From Conexibacter woesei Iso977N (lineage in GTDB: Bacteria > Actinomycetota > Thermoleophilia > Solirubrobacterales > Solirubrobacteraceae): 64,000 nt of DNA. Of this stretch, positions 51,998-60,801 are shown piece after piece. The translations under genes and the position numbers were made by a program. Below the pieces are notes generated by a model. That model was given only the letters and a program-made list of their open reading frames with translations. It did no database searches and was not told the DNA's origin. The stretch spans positions 124,001 through 188,000 of the forward strand of contig NZ_AUKG01000001.1 of NCBI RefSeq assembly GCF_000424625.1, written 5' to 3'. Numbering within the stretch: position 1 is the stretch's first letter; each line of letters opens with the position of its first letter.

Positions 51998-52774
51998 TCA
52001 GGGAGTGTCGAAGGCCACGTAGTAGAAGGTCGTCGTCGGCGCCGGGATGGCCTCGGTCGGGTCCGAGCCGATCCGGCAGGCCACGACGCGGATCGTGTTC
52101 CCGGCCCCCGGGTTGGCGACGACGAGGATCTGGTCCGGCCATCCGGACGTCGTCGGGGACGCCGACACGATGTCGTCGGCGATCGAGTTGCTCTGCCCCG
52201 GAGCGGCCGGCTGCGGGTTGAGGATCGTCGACTCCTTGCACTGGTCGGCCGTGAAGTCGCCGAACGAGATCGTCACCGACCCGTAGAAGTCGCCGAGGTC
52301 GCGCGTCTGCAGCCCGCCGTCGGCGATCGCCGCCGCGCCGACCGAGCCGTCCGCGATCTTCGACGACGTCACCGCGCCGCCCGCCAGCTGCGTCGACCCG
52401 ACCGCGCCGTCCGCCAGCTTGCCGGCGTCAACCGCCCTGGCGGCCAGCTGCGCGTTGCCGACTGCGCCCGCCGCGAGCTTGGTCGCGTCGACCGATCCGG
52501 GCGCCAGCGCGCGCGAGCCGACCGCGCCGTCGCGCAGCTGCGTGGCCCCCACCGACCTGGCGGGCGTCGTGCGCAGCGTCTTGTAGGCCAACGCGGACAG
52601 GTCCACCGTCTTGATCGTGTGGTTGCGGATCTGCGCGTTGGTGATGGAGTTGCGCCTGATCGTCTTGCCGTCGATCAGATGGGCCGCCGAGGCGGGCCCG
52701 CCGAGCGCGACGAAGAGGGCGAGGGAGGCGACGACCAACGCGGGCGATGGCCGGCGCCGCAGGAGAAGCGGCAT
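51998..52774 (-). CDS. Secreted short-repeat protein
   Basis: 258 residues with a signal peptide (ALVVASLALFVALGGPASA). The middle is a run of degenerate ten-residue units, for example SVDATKLAAGAVGNAQLA, GAVGSTQLAGGAVTSSKIAD, reminiscent of the collagen-stalk-like or beta-helical repeats seen in many secreted proteins of this bacterial group. A folded C-terminal domain has DQCKESTILNPQPAAP and VVACRIGSDP. Extracellular; function unknown. The repeats are typical of Thermoleophilia genomes, supporting the taxonomic guess. Confidence 0.75.
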   Translation of the reverse strand: MPLLLRRRPSPALVVASLALFVALGGPASAAHLIDGKTIRRNSITNAQIRNHTIKTVDLSALAYKTLRTTPARSVGATQLRDGAVGSRALAPGSVDATKLAAGAVGNAQLAARAVDAGKLADGAVGSTQLAGGAVTSSKIADGSVGAAAIADGGLQTRDLGDFYGSVTISFGDFTADQCKESTILNPQPAAPGQSNSIADDIVSASPTTSGWPDQILVVANPGAGNTIRVVACRIGSDPTEAIPAPTTTFYYVAFDTP

Positions 52775-52912
52775 CGGGACGTGGATTCAGAGGGTCACCG
52801 CGAGCCGACCACAGCCCGCGTAGTACGGGAACTGTGTCACGCCGAGCGGCGCAAACAGAAGGCTCGACGGACGTACGACGCCCAACCCGGTGCATCACCA
52901 CTCACCGTTCAG

Positions 52913-52984
52913 TACCCCCAAGGGGAATCGAACCCCTGCTTCGAGCGTGAAAGGCTCGTGTGCTAACCGCTACACCATGGGGGC
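52913..52984 (-). tRNA. tRNA-Glu (TTC)
   Basis: 72 bases starting GCCCCCATGGTGTAGCGGTT on the minus strand. Anticodon arm CGAGC-CTTTCAC-GCTCG (anticodon TTC), T arm AGGGG-TTCGATT-CCCCT, discriminator A. It is divergent from tRNA-Lys, 26 bases away. Confidence 0.92.
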
Positions 52985-53010
52985 GAGCAACTTCAGTCTA
53001 GGCTGGTTGA

Positions 53011-53084
53011 GCCCTCGTAGCTCAATCGGTAGAGCGCGCGCCTTTTAAGCGTTGAGGTTGTGGGTTCGAGCCCCACCGGGGGCA
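53011..53084 (+). tRNA. tRNA-Lys (TTT)
   Basis: 74 bases starting GCCCTCGTAGCTCAATCGGT. Anticodon loop CTTTTAA gives TTT. T arm GTGGG-TTCGAGC-CCCAC is perfect, acceptor GCCCTCG/CGGGGGC has one T-G pair. The anticodon stem has a C-T mismatch at its base (27:43). Its 3' two-thirds are overlapped by the end of the Fic reading frame on the other strand. Confidence 0.9.
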
Positions 53085-54302
53085 TTCCGTCGCGAGTTCG
53101 GCCTCCAGGTCGTCGAAGGCGTCGATCAGCTCCGGCGCCTCCAGAACGCGGTTGCGGCGACCCACGGTCGTCTGCTTCAGGACGCCGGTCTCGACCAGCC
53201 GGCCGACCGCGAGGTTGGTCGCCTGCACGCTGCGGCCGATCAGCGCGGACGCAGTCTGCACGGTCAGCACGGGCGCGCCCGGGAGCGCCGCCAGCAGCAG
53301 CTCGACCGCCGACCCCGCGCGCACGGCGCCGAGCCGCTCGCGCCAGCCGGCGTCCACGTCCGCGACGCGCGCCTCGTAACGCTCTGCGTCGGCCACGGCG
53401 CGGGTCGTCGCCGCGGCGAACAACGAGACCCATTGGTCGATGCCCTCCTGCGCCGCGGTCGACCCGACGGCACTGCGGTGGCGCGTCGCCGAGAGCCCGT
53501 TCACGTAGTCGCGCGACCACATCGCCAGGACCAGCGAGATCGGCGGCAGCGCGACGGGCGCCAGCCCACGACGGCGCAGGATCACGTGGACCAGCGCCCG
53601 CCCCGCGCGGCCGTTGCCGTCCACGAACGGGTGGATCGTCTCGAACTGCGCGTGCGCGAGAGCGGCCTGGACGATCGCCGGCAGGTCGTCGCGCTCGCAG
53701 AACGCGCACAGGTCCTCCACCAGGCGCCTGACCCGGCGCGGCGGAGGCGGGACGAACGCCGCCGCGCACGGGTTGAACGAGCTGCCGCCGATCCAGTTCT
53801 GCTGGGTGCGCAGCCGGCCCGCGTACGTCGACAGCCGCGTGTTCTCGAGCAGGCGCCGGTGGATCCCGAGCAGCCCGTCGACCGTGATGCGCTCCGCACC
53901 GGCGAGCTCGTCGACCGCCCAGCGCATCGCCTCGATGTTGTTGAGGATCTCGGTCGCCGTGACGTCCTCTGCGTCGAGCCCCGCGCCCTGTGCGAACTGC
54001 GCCTTGAGCAGCCGGCGGCCACCGACCTCCAGGCCCTCGATCTTCGAGGACGCCACGGACTCGGCGCGCAGCAGCAGGCGCGCCATCGCCTCCGAGCCGG
54101 CCAGGACCTTCGACGCGCGGTTGAGGCGCGCGACCTCGCGCTCGGCTTCGGCGACGTCGGCCAGCGTCCAGCCGCTGAGCGCGAGCGGGCGGCCGGAGAG
54201 CAGGTCCGGGACGTAGGCCTCGTAGGCGCATCCGGCACGGTCGCGTCGCGAGAGCCCGGACGTCGCCGCCGGCCTCCACGTAAGCTTGACCACCTCCGCC
54301 AT
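53022..54302 (-). CDS. Fic-family protein (class II, self-inhibited)
   Basis: 426 residues. The catalytic motif is HPFVDGNGRAGR (His224), used to transfer AMP or another group from a nucleotide to a protein hydroxyl. An inhibitory helix SSKIEG (Ser85 to Glu89) lies N-terminal, as in class II Fic proteins. A C-terminal winged-helix (TVQTASALIGRSVQATNLAV) follows. The last codons (CPRWGSNPQPQRLKGARSTD) are the reverse complement of tRNA-Lys, so the natural stop was lost and the frame now ends inside the tRNA gene. A palindrome upstream may be its operator. No partner toxin-antitoxin gene is seen. Confidence 0.88.
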   Translation of the reverse strand: MAEVVKLTWRPAATSGLSRRDRAGCAYEAYVPDLLSGRPLALSGWTLADVAEAEREVARLNRASKVLAGSEAMARLLLRAESVASSKIEGLEVGGRRLLKAQFAQGAGLDAEDVTATEILNNIEAMRWAVDELAGAERITVDGLLGIHRRLLENTRLSTYAGRLRTQQNWIGGSSFNPCAAAFVPPPPRRVRRLVEDLCAFCERDDLPAIVQAALAHAQFETIHPFVDGNGRAGRALVHVILRRRGLAPVALPPISLVLAMWSRDYVNGLSATRHRSAVGSTAAQEGIDQWVSLFAAATTRAVADAERYEARVADVDAGWRERLGAVRAGSAVELLLAALPGAPVLTVQTASALIGRSVQATNLAVGRLVETGVLKQTTVGRRNRVLEAPELIDAFDDLEAELATECPRWGSNPQPQRLKGARSTD

Positions 54303-54321
54303 GTAATCAAGCTTATCCCAT

Positions 54322-54354
54322 AACCTTGAACATGGCTACACCCTGATCAAGGTT
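54322..54354. promoter_or_regulatory. Inverted repeat upstream of the Fic gene
   Basis: AACCTTGA (54322-54329) and TCAAGGTT (54347-54354) are perfect 8-bp arms 17 bases apart, 20 bases upstream of the Fic start. The Fic protein has its own winged-helix domain, so autoregulation through this site is possible. The local AT content is higher than around it. Confidence 0.4.
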
Positions 54355-54626
54355 CTCCGCCACCCCCTCGTCCTTACGCAATCGTTAGATCGCCCTCAGC
54401 TCGCCTTGGGGTTCGACCCGCATCATGCGCTTCAGCGGACACCGAAGACGTCGGTTCCTTGGACCGGCCGGCGGCTTCACACCCCTCCGCAACGAGAGCA
54501 AGTGCAGTTCCTCCCCACCTCGCCCGCGGGGCGCTCAGGCGCCTCGCGGGTGTAGGCACCGGAGTTGATGGGATTGAGATGGATGCAGCGAATGCGGACC
54601 TGGACCCTCCGCAAGACCCAAGTGCG
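54355..54626. other. Intergenic stretch without a recognisable gene
   Basis: About 270 bases between the Fic regulatory repeat and the stop of the PEP mutase-like gene. One 61-codon frame (54374-54559, minus) lacks a Shine-Dalgarno and has shadow-like composition (many Arg and Ala), so I do not call it. I see no RNA gene, terminator or repeat. Confidence 0.4.
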
Positions 54627-55433
54627 TCAGGCGGCCGGCGGGCGGTAACTCAGCTCGCCGGCCGGGACGCCCCCTCCGAGGAGGTCGCTCGCCGTCCGTG
54701 CCAGCGCCGCCAGCGCGACGCCCATCGGGCCCGGCCCGAACGACACGCGCGCCACGCCGAGCTCCTGCAGCTCGCTGACCGACGGCGCGCCCGGCCGCGC
54801 CAGCACGCTCACGGGCGCGTCGATGCCCTCGACCAGCTCCCGGATCGTCTTCGGATCGACGACGCCCGGCACGAAGATGCAGTCCGCCCCGGCCCGCGCG
54901 TAGGCCTGGCCGCGCAGGAACGCGGCCTCCGGGTCGTCGGTCCCGCGCAGGTAGACGTCGGTGCGCGCGTTGATGACCACCGGGACGCCCGCCGCATCGG
55001 CGGCGGCGCGCGCCGCCGCGATCCGCTCGGCGGCCTCGCTCGCGTCGCGCAGCTCGGCGCCGTCGCGCAGCCCGTCCTCCAGGTTGCACCCGACCGCGCC
55101 CGCGGCGAGCGCGCGCTCGATCGTCTCCCCCACGTCGGCCGGCGTCTCGCCGTAGCCGCCCTCGAGGTCCGCGGTGACCGGCAGCGTCACGGCGCGCGCG
55201 ACCGTCTCGACGGCGCGCAGCATCCCCTCGCGCCCGATCGCCTCGCCGTCGGCGAGCCCGTGCGCCGCCGCGATCGCCCACGACGCCGTGGCGATCGCCC
55301 TGCACCCGGGGACCGACGCGACCGTCGCGGCGCTCGCCGCGTCCCACACGTTGACCAGCACCAGGATCGCCGGGTCGGTGTGCAGCCGGCGCAGCTCCTC
55401 GGCGCGGGCCTTCAGGTCGTCCGTGGCCGTCAT
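54627..55433 (-). CDS. Isocitrate lyase/PEP mutase-family enzyme
   Basis: 268-residue TIM-barrel enzyme. Family marks are NVWDAASA, LPVTADLEGGYG, GCNLEDGLRDG, VINARTDVYL and CIFVPGVVDPKTI. The metal ligands and EGGYG loop match the oxaloacetate decarboxylase/PEP mutase branch more than isocitrate lyase, whose KKCGH motif is absent. It cleaves or forms a C-C or P-C bond next to a 2-keto acid; the exact reaction is unknown. Transcribed in the same direction as, and 13 bases after, the SF2 helicase gene. Confidence 0.85.
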   Translation of the reverse strand: MTATDDLKARAEELRRLHTDPAILVLVNVWDAASAATVASVPGCRAIATASWAIAAAHGLADGEAIGREGMLRAVETVARAVTLPVTADLEGGYGETPADVGETIERALAAGAVGCNLEDGLRDGAELRDASEAAERIAAARAAADAAGVPVVINARTDVYLRGTDDPEAAFLRGQAYARAGADCIFVPGVVDPKTIRELVEGIDAPVSVLARPGAPSVSELQELGVARVSFGPGPMGVALAALARTASDLLGGGVPAGELSYRPPAA

Positions 55434-55446
55434 GCCACGAACCGTA

Positions 55447-57093
55447 CTAGCGCCGCGCGGGCGCCTTGCCGGCGAGCGCGTCCAGAAGGAGGTCGATCGA
55501 CTCCTCCAGCTGATCCAGCGTCGCGTCCTCGACGCGCGCGACGCCGACCGCGCCGTTCAGCCACGCGTTGATCTCGGCGTGCGGGCGGCGGTCGCGGCGG
55601 CCGAGGTCGCCGACCAGCCGGTGGCGCTTGTCGCGCAGGATCGTCCGGCGCTCGAACGCGCTCAGGCGCGACGTCGGCTCGCCGTGCGCGGCGTCGGTCT
55701 CGGCGCTGGCCGCGGGCGTGAACTCCGCCAGGATCGCGGGCGGCGGCGTCGGGACGTGCGGCTGGACGACCGACGGGCCGCCGAACAGCGACATCTGCGA
55801 CGTCGGCGCGACGTCGGCGCTGATCACCTGGAACTCGGCGGCCTCGGACTTCTCGGTCTCGCGCCGCGGCTCGCGCTCCTCGAACAGCTCCTCGTCGGAC
55901 TCGCGGCGGCGCAGCACGTGGCGCAGCTCGCCCTCGACGTCGGCCGCGTGGCGCCTCAGGACCCCGTCGGCCGGCAGGAACAGCCACGACATCTCCGCCG
56001 GGCGCCCCGCGATCGTCCGGACGAACCGCCCGACGACCTGGCGGAAGATCAGCGGCGTCCTGGCGGCGCTCGCATACACGCCGACGCGCAGGCGCGGGAT
56101 GTCGACGCCCTCGGAGACCATGTTGACCGCGACGATCCACTCGTCGCGCGCGTCGGTGAACGCCTGGAGCTTCCTGTGCGCGCCGGACTCGGTGTGCAGG
56201 ACGACGGTCGGTGACCTGCCGGAGACGTCCTTGAGCAGCTTGGCGATCTTGCGCGCGTGGTCGGAGTCGGCGGCGACGACGAGCCCGCCCGCGTCGCGAT
56301 GGCCCGCCGCGCGCGCCTCCAGCAGCTTCGCGTGCGCGGCCGCCAGGATCCGCGGGAGGCCGTCGGCCAGCTCGGCGGAGATCGCCGTGCGGTAGCGGCG
56401 CGACGCCTCGCGCGAGGACAGCACCGTGTCGAACCCCGCCTCGATCACGTCGTCACCCGACCGCCACTGCAGCGTCCCGTCGTACGGGATGAACGTCACC
56501 GGGCGGCAGACCCCATCGCGGACCGCGTCCGCGTAGGTGTAGGCGATGTCGGCGACCGCGACGCCCTCGGCGTCGTAGCGCACGCCCGGGATCGGCGTGG
56601 TGTCGGACCGGAACGGCGTCCCGGACAGCAGCAGCCAGCGCGCCGCGTTGCGGAACGCCAGCGCGAAGCCCTCGCCCCACGCCAGCTCCTCGCCGAGGTG
56701 GTGGGCCTCGTCGGCGATCACGAGCGTCCGGCCCGTGCACTGCGCGCCCCACTTCGCGGCGACCATCGAGATCTTCGCGTACGTCACGGCCACGCCGTGG
56801 AAGTCGCGCGGCGGGATCAGCTCGTTGGAGTCCGGCTGCAGGTTCAGGCCCAGGCGCCCGGCGGCGAGCGCCCACTGCCGCGTCAGCGGCGTGGTCGGGC
56901 AGACGATCGCGACCCGGTCGATCAGCCTGGCCTTCAGCATCCGGTTGGCGATCTCGATGGACGGGCGGGTCTTGCCCGCACCCGGGGCCGCAGAGATCAG
57001 GAACGGGCCCGAATCCCATGTGCGCATCGCCTCGAGTGCGGAGACCTGCCACGCCCGCAATCCGTGTCGGGCGGTGGACTTCGTAGCGCTCAC
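55447..57093 (-). CDS. SF2 DEAD/DEAH-box helicase
   Basis: 548 residues. Motif I APGAGKT, motif II ADEAHH, motif III LSGTPFR, motif V-like MVSEGVDIPRLRVGVY and motif VI QVVGRFVRT are all present, so it is an active ATP-driven nucleic-acid translocase. The C-terminal 180 residues are charged and partly disordered (RRRESDEELFEEREPRRETE), then a helical end. It resembles stand-alone XPB/UvsW-like actinobacterial helicases. No endonuclease, methylase or defence partner lies next to it, so I class it as a repair-type helicase, with lower certainty. Confidence 0.85.
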   Translation of the reverse strand: MSATKSTARHGLRAWQVSALEAMRTWDSGPFLISAAPGAGKTRPSIEIANRMLKARLIDRVAIVCPTTPLTRQWALAAGRLGLNLQPDSNELIPPRDFHGVAVTYAKISMVAAKWGAQCTGRTLVIADEAHHLGEELAWGEGFALAFRNAARWLLLSGTPFRSDTTPIPGVRYDAEGVAVADIAYTYADAVRDGVCRPVTFIPYDGTLQWRSGDDVIEAGFDTVLSSREASRRYRTAISAELADGLPRILAAAHAKLLEARAAGHRDAGGLVVAADSDHARKIAKLLKDVSGRSPTVVLHTESGAHRKLQAFTDARDEWIVAVNMVSEGVDIPRLRVGVYASAARTPLIFRQVVGRFVRTIAGRPAEMSWLFLPADGVLRRHAADVEGELRHVLRRRESDEELFEEREPRRETEKSEAAEFQVISADVAPTSQMSLFGGPSVVQPHVPTPPPAILAEFTPAASAETDAAHGEPTSRLSAFERRTILRDKRHRLVGDLGRRDRRPHAEINAWLNGAVGVARVEDATLDQLEESIDLLLDALAGKAPARR

Positions 57094-57154
57094 GCGACGG
57101 TCAAGATTGGGCGACGTTCCGGACGGAACGCGAAGCCCCTGCTCGTTGCGAACT

Positions 57155-57544
57155 TCACAGGTTCTCGATGAACGCGTCGGCCTCGATCTCGACGAGCATG
57201 CGCGGGTCGATGAAGCCGGAGACCTCGTACATCGCGGTCACGGGACGGACCTTCGAGAAGACCGCGCCGTGCGCCCGGCCGATCTCGTCCGAGCGCGAGA
57301 TGTCGGTGGTGAACATGCGGGTCCGGACGACGTCGTCGGCGGTCGCGCCGACGCGCGACAGGGCGTCCAGGATCCTCCTGAGCGCGATCGCCGCCTGCTC
57401 GCCGGGCGTGATGCCCTCGACCACGCCGTACTCGTTGACCGACGTGCAGCCGGCAACCCATACATGTTGCCCCGCGCGCACGACGCGCGAGTAGCCGACG
57501 GCCTCCTCGTAGGGCCCGGGCGGGACGGATCCGAGGCGGTCCAT
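57155..57544 (-). CDS. RidA/YjgF-family protein
   Basis: 129-residue member of the Rid family, which hydrolyses reactive enamine/imine intermediates from PLP enzymes. The sequence shows GYSRVVRAGQHVWVAGCTSV, RRILDALSRVGATADDVVRT and EVSGFIDPRMLVEIEADAFI. The arginine that binds the carboxylate in true RidA appears as RMLVEIEADAF. Cytoplasmic trimer expected. It lies between the helicase and purH, 12 bases after purH, and is likely co-transcribed with it. Confidence 0.87.
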   Translation of the reverse strand: MDRLGSVPPGPYEEAVGYSRVVRAGQHVWVAGCTSVNEYGVVEGITPGEQAAIALRRILDALSRVGATADDVVRTRMFTTDISRSDEIGRAHGAVFSKVRPVTAMYEVSGFIDPRMLVEIEADAFIENL

Positions 57545-57556
57545 GGTCCGACGCGC

Positions 57557-59149
57557 CTAGTGCCGGAAGTGCCGGCGCTTGGTGAAGACCATCGCGACGC
57601 CCGCCTCCTGAGCGGCGGCGATGACCTCCTCGTCGCGGACCGACCCGCCGGGCTGGATGATCGCGGTCACGCCCGCCTGGACGGCCAGCTCGGGGCCGTC
57701 GGCGAACGGGAAGAACGCGTCGGAGGCCAGCGCGCCCCCCTTCAGCGAGTCCTCGTACTGGCACTTCTCGACGGAGAGCCGGACCGAGTCGACGCGCGAC
57801 ATCTGGCCCGCGCCGATCCCGATCGTCGCGAGGTCGCGCGTGACGACGATCGCGTTGGACTTCACCTTGGTCGCGACGCGCCAGGCGAACAGCAGGTCGC
57901 CCCACTGCTTGTCGGTCGGCACGCGGTCGGTGACGACCTCCATCGACTCGCGCTCCTCGCGGGCGCTGTCGCGGTCCTGGACGAGCAGGCCGCCGGTGAC
58001 CTGGCGGATGTCGGGCTCGCCGAGCGCGGGCAGGCGGCGCTCCTCGTCCTCGAGGATCCGGATGTTCTGCTTCTGCTGGAGGACCTCGAGCGCGTCGTCG
58101 TCGTAGCCGGGCGCGATCAGGACCTCGATGAACTGCCTGTGGAGTTGCTCAGCAGTCTGCTTGTCCACGCGGCGGTTGAAGGCGATGATCCCGCCGTAGG
58201 CGGACACGGGGTCCGACTTGAAGGCCTTGAGGTAGGCGTTCAGCGGCGTCGTGTCGAGCGCCACGCCGCACGGGTTGTTGTGCTTGACGATGACGCAGGC
58301 GGGGACCTCGAACTCCCGGACCAGCGTGCGGGCGCTGTCGAGGTCCAGGATGTTGTTGTAGGAGATCTGCTTGCCGTGGTGCTGGCGGACCTGGCTGAGG
58401 ACCGTCGCGCGGGCGCCGACCTGCGCGTAGTAGGCGGCGCGCTGGTGCGGGTTCTCGCCGTAGGGGAGGTCGAGGACCTTCTCGTAGGCGCGGACGAAGA
58501 GCGACGGGAAGTCGTCGGACTTCTCGGCGAACCAGCGCGCGATCGCGGTGTCGTAGCGGGCGGTGTAGGCGAAGGCCTCGGCGGCGAGCGACTCGCGCGT
58601 GGGCATGCTCAGGGTGCCCCCCGCGTCGTTCAGCTCTTCGAGGATCGCGTCGTAGGACTCCGGGCTTGTCACCACCGCGGCGTAGGCGTGGTTCTTGGCC
58701 GCCGCGCGGATCATCGTCGGGCCGCCGATGTCGATGTTCTCGATGACCTCCTGCTCGCCGACGCCGCGCCTGGCGGCCGTGCGCTCGAACGGGTAGAGGT
58801 TCACGCACACGAGGTCCACGAACTCGATGTCGTTGTCCTCGGCCTGCGCCATGTGCTGGTCGTTGTCGCGCACCGCGAGCAGCCCGGCGTAGAGCTTGGG
58901 GTGCAGCGTCTTGACGCGCCCGTCCATGATCTCCGGGAAGCCGGTGAAGTCGTCGATGGCGCGGACGTCGAGCCCGGCCTCGCTGAGCGCGGTGGCGGTG
59001 CCGCCGGTCGAGACGATCTCGACGCCCAGCTCCGCGAGCCCCCGAGCGAAGTCGACGATCCCTCGCTTGTCCGACACCGACAACAACGCACGCTGAATAC
59101 GAACAGCCCCGGGCACGATCGGTGCCTCGGGGGAGGTCTCGGAGGCCAT
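57557..59149 (-). CDS. purH: Bifunctional AICAR formyltransferase/IMP cyclohydrolase
   Basis: 530-residue enzyme for the last two steps of IMP synthesis. The N-terminal cyclohydrolase has SVSDKRGIVDFARGL and GRVKTLHPKLYAG; the C-terminal AICAR transformylase has YGENPHQRAAYY, VKHNNPCGVA and SDAFFPFADGPE. The Lys-His pair (VKHNNPCG) of the transformylase is intact, and the length is normal. Starts at ATG 59149; a longer frame exists but begins outside the conserved region. purN is on the same strand 1.65 kb away, separated by three unrelated genes. Confidence 0.95.
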   Translation of the reverse strand: MASETSPEAPIVPGAVRIQRALLSVSDKRGIVDFARGLAELGVEIVSTGGTATALSEAGLDVRAIDDFTGFPEIMDGRVKTLHPKLYAGLLAVRDNDQHMAQAEDNDIEFVDLVCVNLYPFERTAARRGVGEQEVIENIDIGGPTMIRAAAKNHAYAAVVTSPESYDAILEELNDAGGTLSMPTRESLAAEAFAYTARYDTAIARWFAEKSDDFPSLFVRAYEKVLDLPYGENPHQRAAYYAQVGARATVLSQVRQHHGKQISYNNILDLDSARTLVREFEVPACVIVKHNNPCGVALDTTPLNAYLKAFKSDPVSAYGGIIAFNRRVDKQTAEQLHRQFIEVLIAPGYDDDALEVLQQKQNIRILEDEERRLPALGEPDIRQVTGGLLVQDRDSAREERESMEVVTDRVPTDKQWGDLLFAWRVATKVKSNAIVVTRDLATIGIGAGQMSRVDSVRLSVEKCQYEDSLKGGALASDAFFPFADGPELAVQAGVTAIIQPGGSVRDEEVIAAAQEAGVAMVFTKRRHFRH

Positions 59150-59290
59150 GCCCCGATGGTATTCGACGGCCCACCCGATCGGCACGTCCCACCCACCGAA
59201 CCCGCCCGTTGTGGCGACTCAGCACATACCGCCCGCCGCCTCAGCGCCGCGCCGGGCGACGCTTAGCCGCTCGGCGCAGCACGGCGCGCG

Positions 59291-59752
59291 TCACTCCGCG
59301 GCGGCGTCGCGCTCGACGTGGTGGGCGACGACGCGGGTCAGGAGGCGGGTCAGCTCGGCGCGTTCGGCTTTGGTCAGGGGGGCGAGGAGCTCGTCCTGAG
59401 CGGCGTCGACCTTGGCGTCGAGGCGGCGGAGCTGGGCGCGACCCCTCGCGGTCAGCTTGACGCGGTTGCGGCGGGCGTCGGCGGGGTCGCGGTCGCGGTC
59501 GATCAGGCCGTCGCGCTCCAGGTCGGCGACGATCGCGTGGAGGTCGCTGCGGTCCAGGGCGAGCCGGCGGCCGAGGTCGGCCTGCGACGCCGGGCCCGAC
59601 TCCGAGAGGGCGACGAGCACCGCGAAGTGCTTGCGCCTGACCCCCGCGGCGTCGAGCTGCGCGCTCACGACCCTCGCGGCGCGCAGCGCGACGCGGGAGA
59701 CCAGCCAGCTCGGCGTCGACCACAGCTTCTTGGGGGCGTCGCGCTCGTTCAT
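59291..59752 (-). CDS. MarR-family transcriptional regulator
   Basis: 153-residue winged-helix repressor: helix-turn-helix SQADLGRRLALDRSDLHAIV, wing DPADARRNRVKLTARG. Divergent from the NTF2-like gene at 59847, with a perfect inverted repeat over that gene's promoter. I start at ATG 59752; the frame open to 60154 is antisense to the neighbour. It lies between purH and purN but is unrelated to purine synthesis. Confidence 0.87.
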   Translation of the reverse strand: MNERDAPKKLWSTPSWLVSRVALRAARVVSAQLDAAGVRRKHFAVLVALSESGPASQADLGRRLALDRSDLHAIVADLERDGLIDRDRDPADARRNRVKLTARGRAQLRRLDAKVDAAQDELLAPLTKAERAELTRLLTRVVAHHVERDAAAE

Positions 59753-59776
59753 CGGGGCGGAGCGTAGCGGGGACCG

Positions 59777-59809
59777 TTGACAGCACCAACGATCCATGAG
59801 TATCGTTGG
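59777..59809 (+). promoter_or_regulatory. Promoter with MarR-type operator
   Basis: TTGACA (59777-59782) and TATCGT (59801-59806, 18-bp spacer) form a promoter for the gene at 59847. CCAACGAT-N8-ATCGTTGG (arms 59786-59793 and 59802-59809) is a perfect 8-bp inverted repeat inside it. A further CCAACG half-site pair follows within 30 bases. This is a good candidate operator for the divergent MarR protein. Confidence 0.65.
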
Positions 59810-59846
59810 CGTCACCAACGTTGTAGTGACCAACGAAAGGCTCCCC

Positions 59847-60245
59847 ATGACCTCCACCCTCTCCCTCACCGACCGCGCCGAGCTGACCGACCTGGTCTCC
59901 CGCCTCGGCCGCTGGCTCGACGACGGCGCGACCGGCGACCCCGCCGTGCTGTTCGCCGACGACGTCCGGGTCTCGACGCCGGGCGGCGACTCGACCGGCG
60001 TCGCCGCGATCGTCGACCAGGCCCAGCGCAACCACGACGCGCCGACCCAGCACGTCATCGCGAACGTCCTGGCCGACATCGACGGCGACGCCGCGCACGT
60101 CACCGCGAACATGGTCGTGACGTTCGCCGACACCGAGACGCAGCTGCGCCGCACCGGCGGGACCTACGCCTTCGACGCGACCCGGACCGCGGCCGGCTGG
60201 CGCTTCGCGTCGATCACCGTCCGCCGCGTGTGGCGCGAAGGCTGA
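59847..60245 (+). CDS. NTF2-like (SnoaL-type) protein
   Basis: 132-residue cone-shaped alpha+beta-barrel protein. Opening helix LTDRAELTDLVSRLGRWLDD, then FADDVRVSTPGGDSTGVAAI and the paired strands DAAHVTANMVVTFADTET. These domains act as isomerases, hydrolases or binding proteins. AAAGG upstream of ATG 59847 supports this start. It is repressed, probably, by the divergent MarR protein; the two make a small inducible unit. Confidence 0.78.
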   Translation: MTSTLSLTDRAELTDLVSRLGRWLDDGATGDPAVLFADDVRVSTPGGDSTGVAAIVDQAQRNHDAPTQHVIANVLADIDGDAAHVTANMVVTFADTETQLRRTGGTYAFDATRTAAGWRFASITVRRVWREG

Positions 60246-60285
60246 ACCATGTGTGCCTCGTCGCCGGTCGGGGAACCCAGTCCCC

Positions 60286-60738
60286 ATGACCGGCGACGAC
60301 GTGGCACAGCAGCTCGAGCACCAGGCCGACCAGCTCGAGCACCACCTCGACGAGCTCGAGGACCACATCTCCGATGCCCAGAAGTCCGCCGGCCACCTCC
60401 GCGAGAAGACCAACCCGGAGACCGTCGGCGACTTCGAGAACACCCGCGGCACCCCCGGCCAAGGCGACGACCCCGAAGGCGCCGCCGCAGCCGCGCCCGC
60501 CGACGAAGCCCAGACCGCCTCAGCCGACGAGTCCGCCGCAGAGTCGAGCGGCTCGGCGGAGAGCGACGACGACGGGTCGAGCGACGACTCCGCGGCGGCG
60601 AGCGACTCCGGATCCGACGACTCCGCAGCCGACGACTCCGGCGCGGGCGACGAGACTTCCTCCGGCGACGAGGGCCACGGCGACGATGACGCGGTCGGCG
60701 GCCCCGCGCCGGGGCACGCCTCCGGCGGCGACGACTAG
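60286..60738 (+). CDS. Highly acidic, low-complexity protein
   Basis: 150 residues. A helical, charged N-terminus (DDVAQQLEHQADQLEHHLDE) could form a coiled coil; from about residue 60 the chain is a run of Asp, Ser, Ala and Glu (SAESDDDGSSDDSAA), very acidic and probably disordered, ending GGPAPGHASGGDD. No signal peptide or span. Highly acidic tails bind metals or cations or act as flexible linkers, but nothing specific is shown. The start ATG 60286 is chosen over a longer frame that has no ribosome-binding site. Confidence 0.6.
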   Translation: MTGDDVAQQLEHQADQLEHHLDELEDHISDAQKSAGHLREKTNPETVGDFENTRGTPGQGDDPEGAAAAAPADEAQTASADESAAESSGSAESDDDGSSDDSAAASDSGSDDSAADDSGAGDETSSGDEGHGDDDAVGGPAPGHASGGDD

Positions 60739-60801
60739 ACCAGGCTTCCTAGGTCGCGCGCCGCATGGGGACGGGAACCGCGGCGCGCGGCCCGGGGATG
60801 G

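Noticed and set aside
53011-53084. tRNA-Lys as a decayed tRNA
   Set aside because: A first folding gave a T-stem mismatch, but with the loop set at TTCGAGC the stem is perfect. Only one anticodon-stem mismatch remains.
54374-54559. 61-codon minus-strand frame upstream of the Fic gene as an antitoxin
   Set aside because: No Shine-Dalgarno, wrong spacing, shadow-like composition. The Fic protein already has an internal inhibitory helix.
55447-57093. SF2 helicase as part of a phage-defence island
   Set aside because: No nuclease, methylase or other defence gene is adjacent, and RidA and purH are housekeeping. Nothing supports defence.
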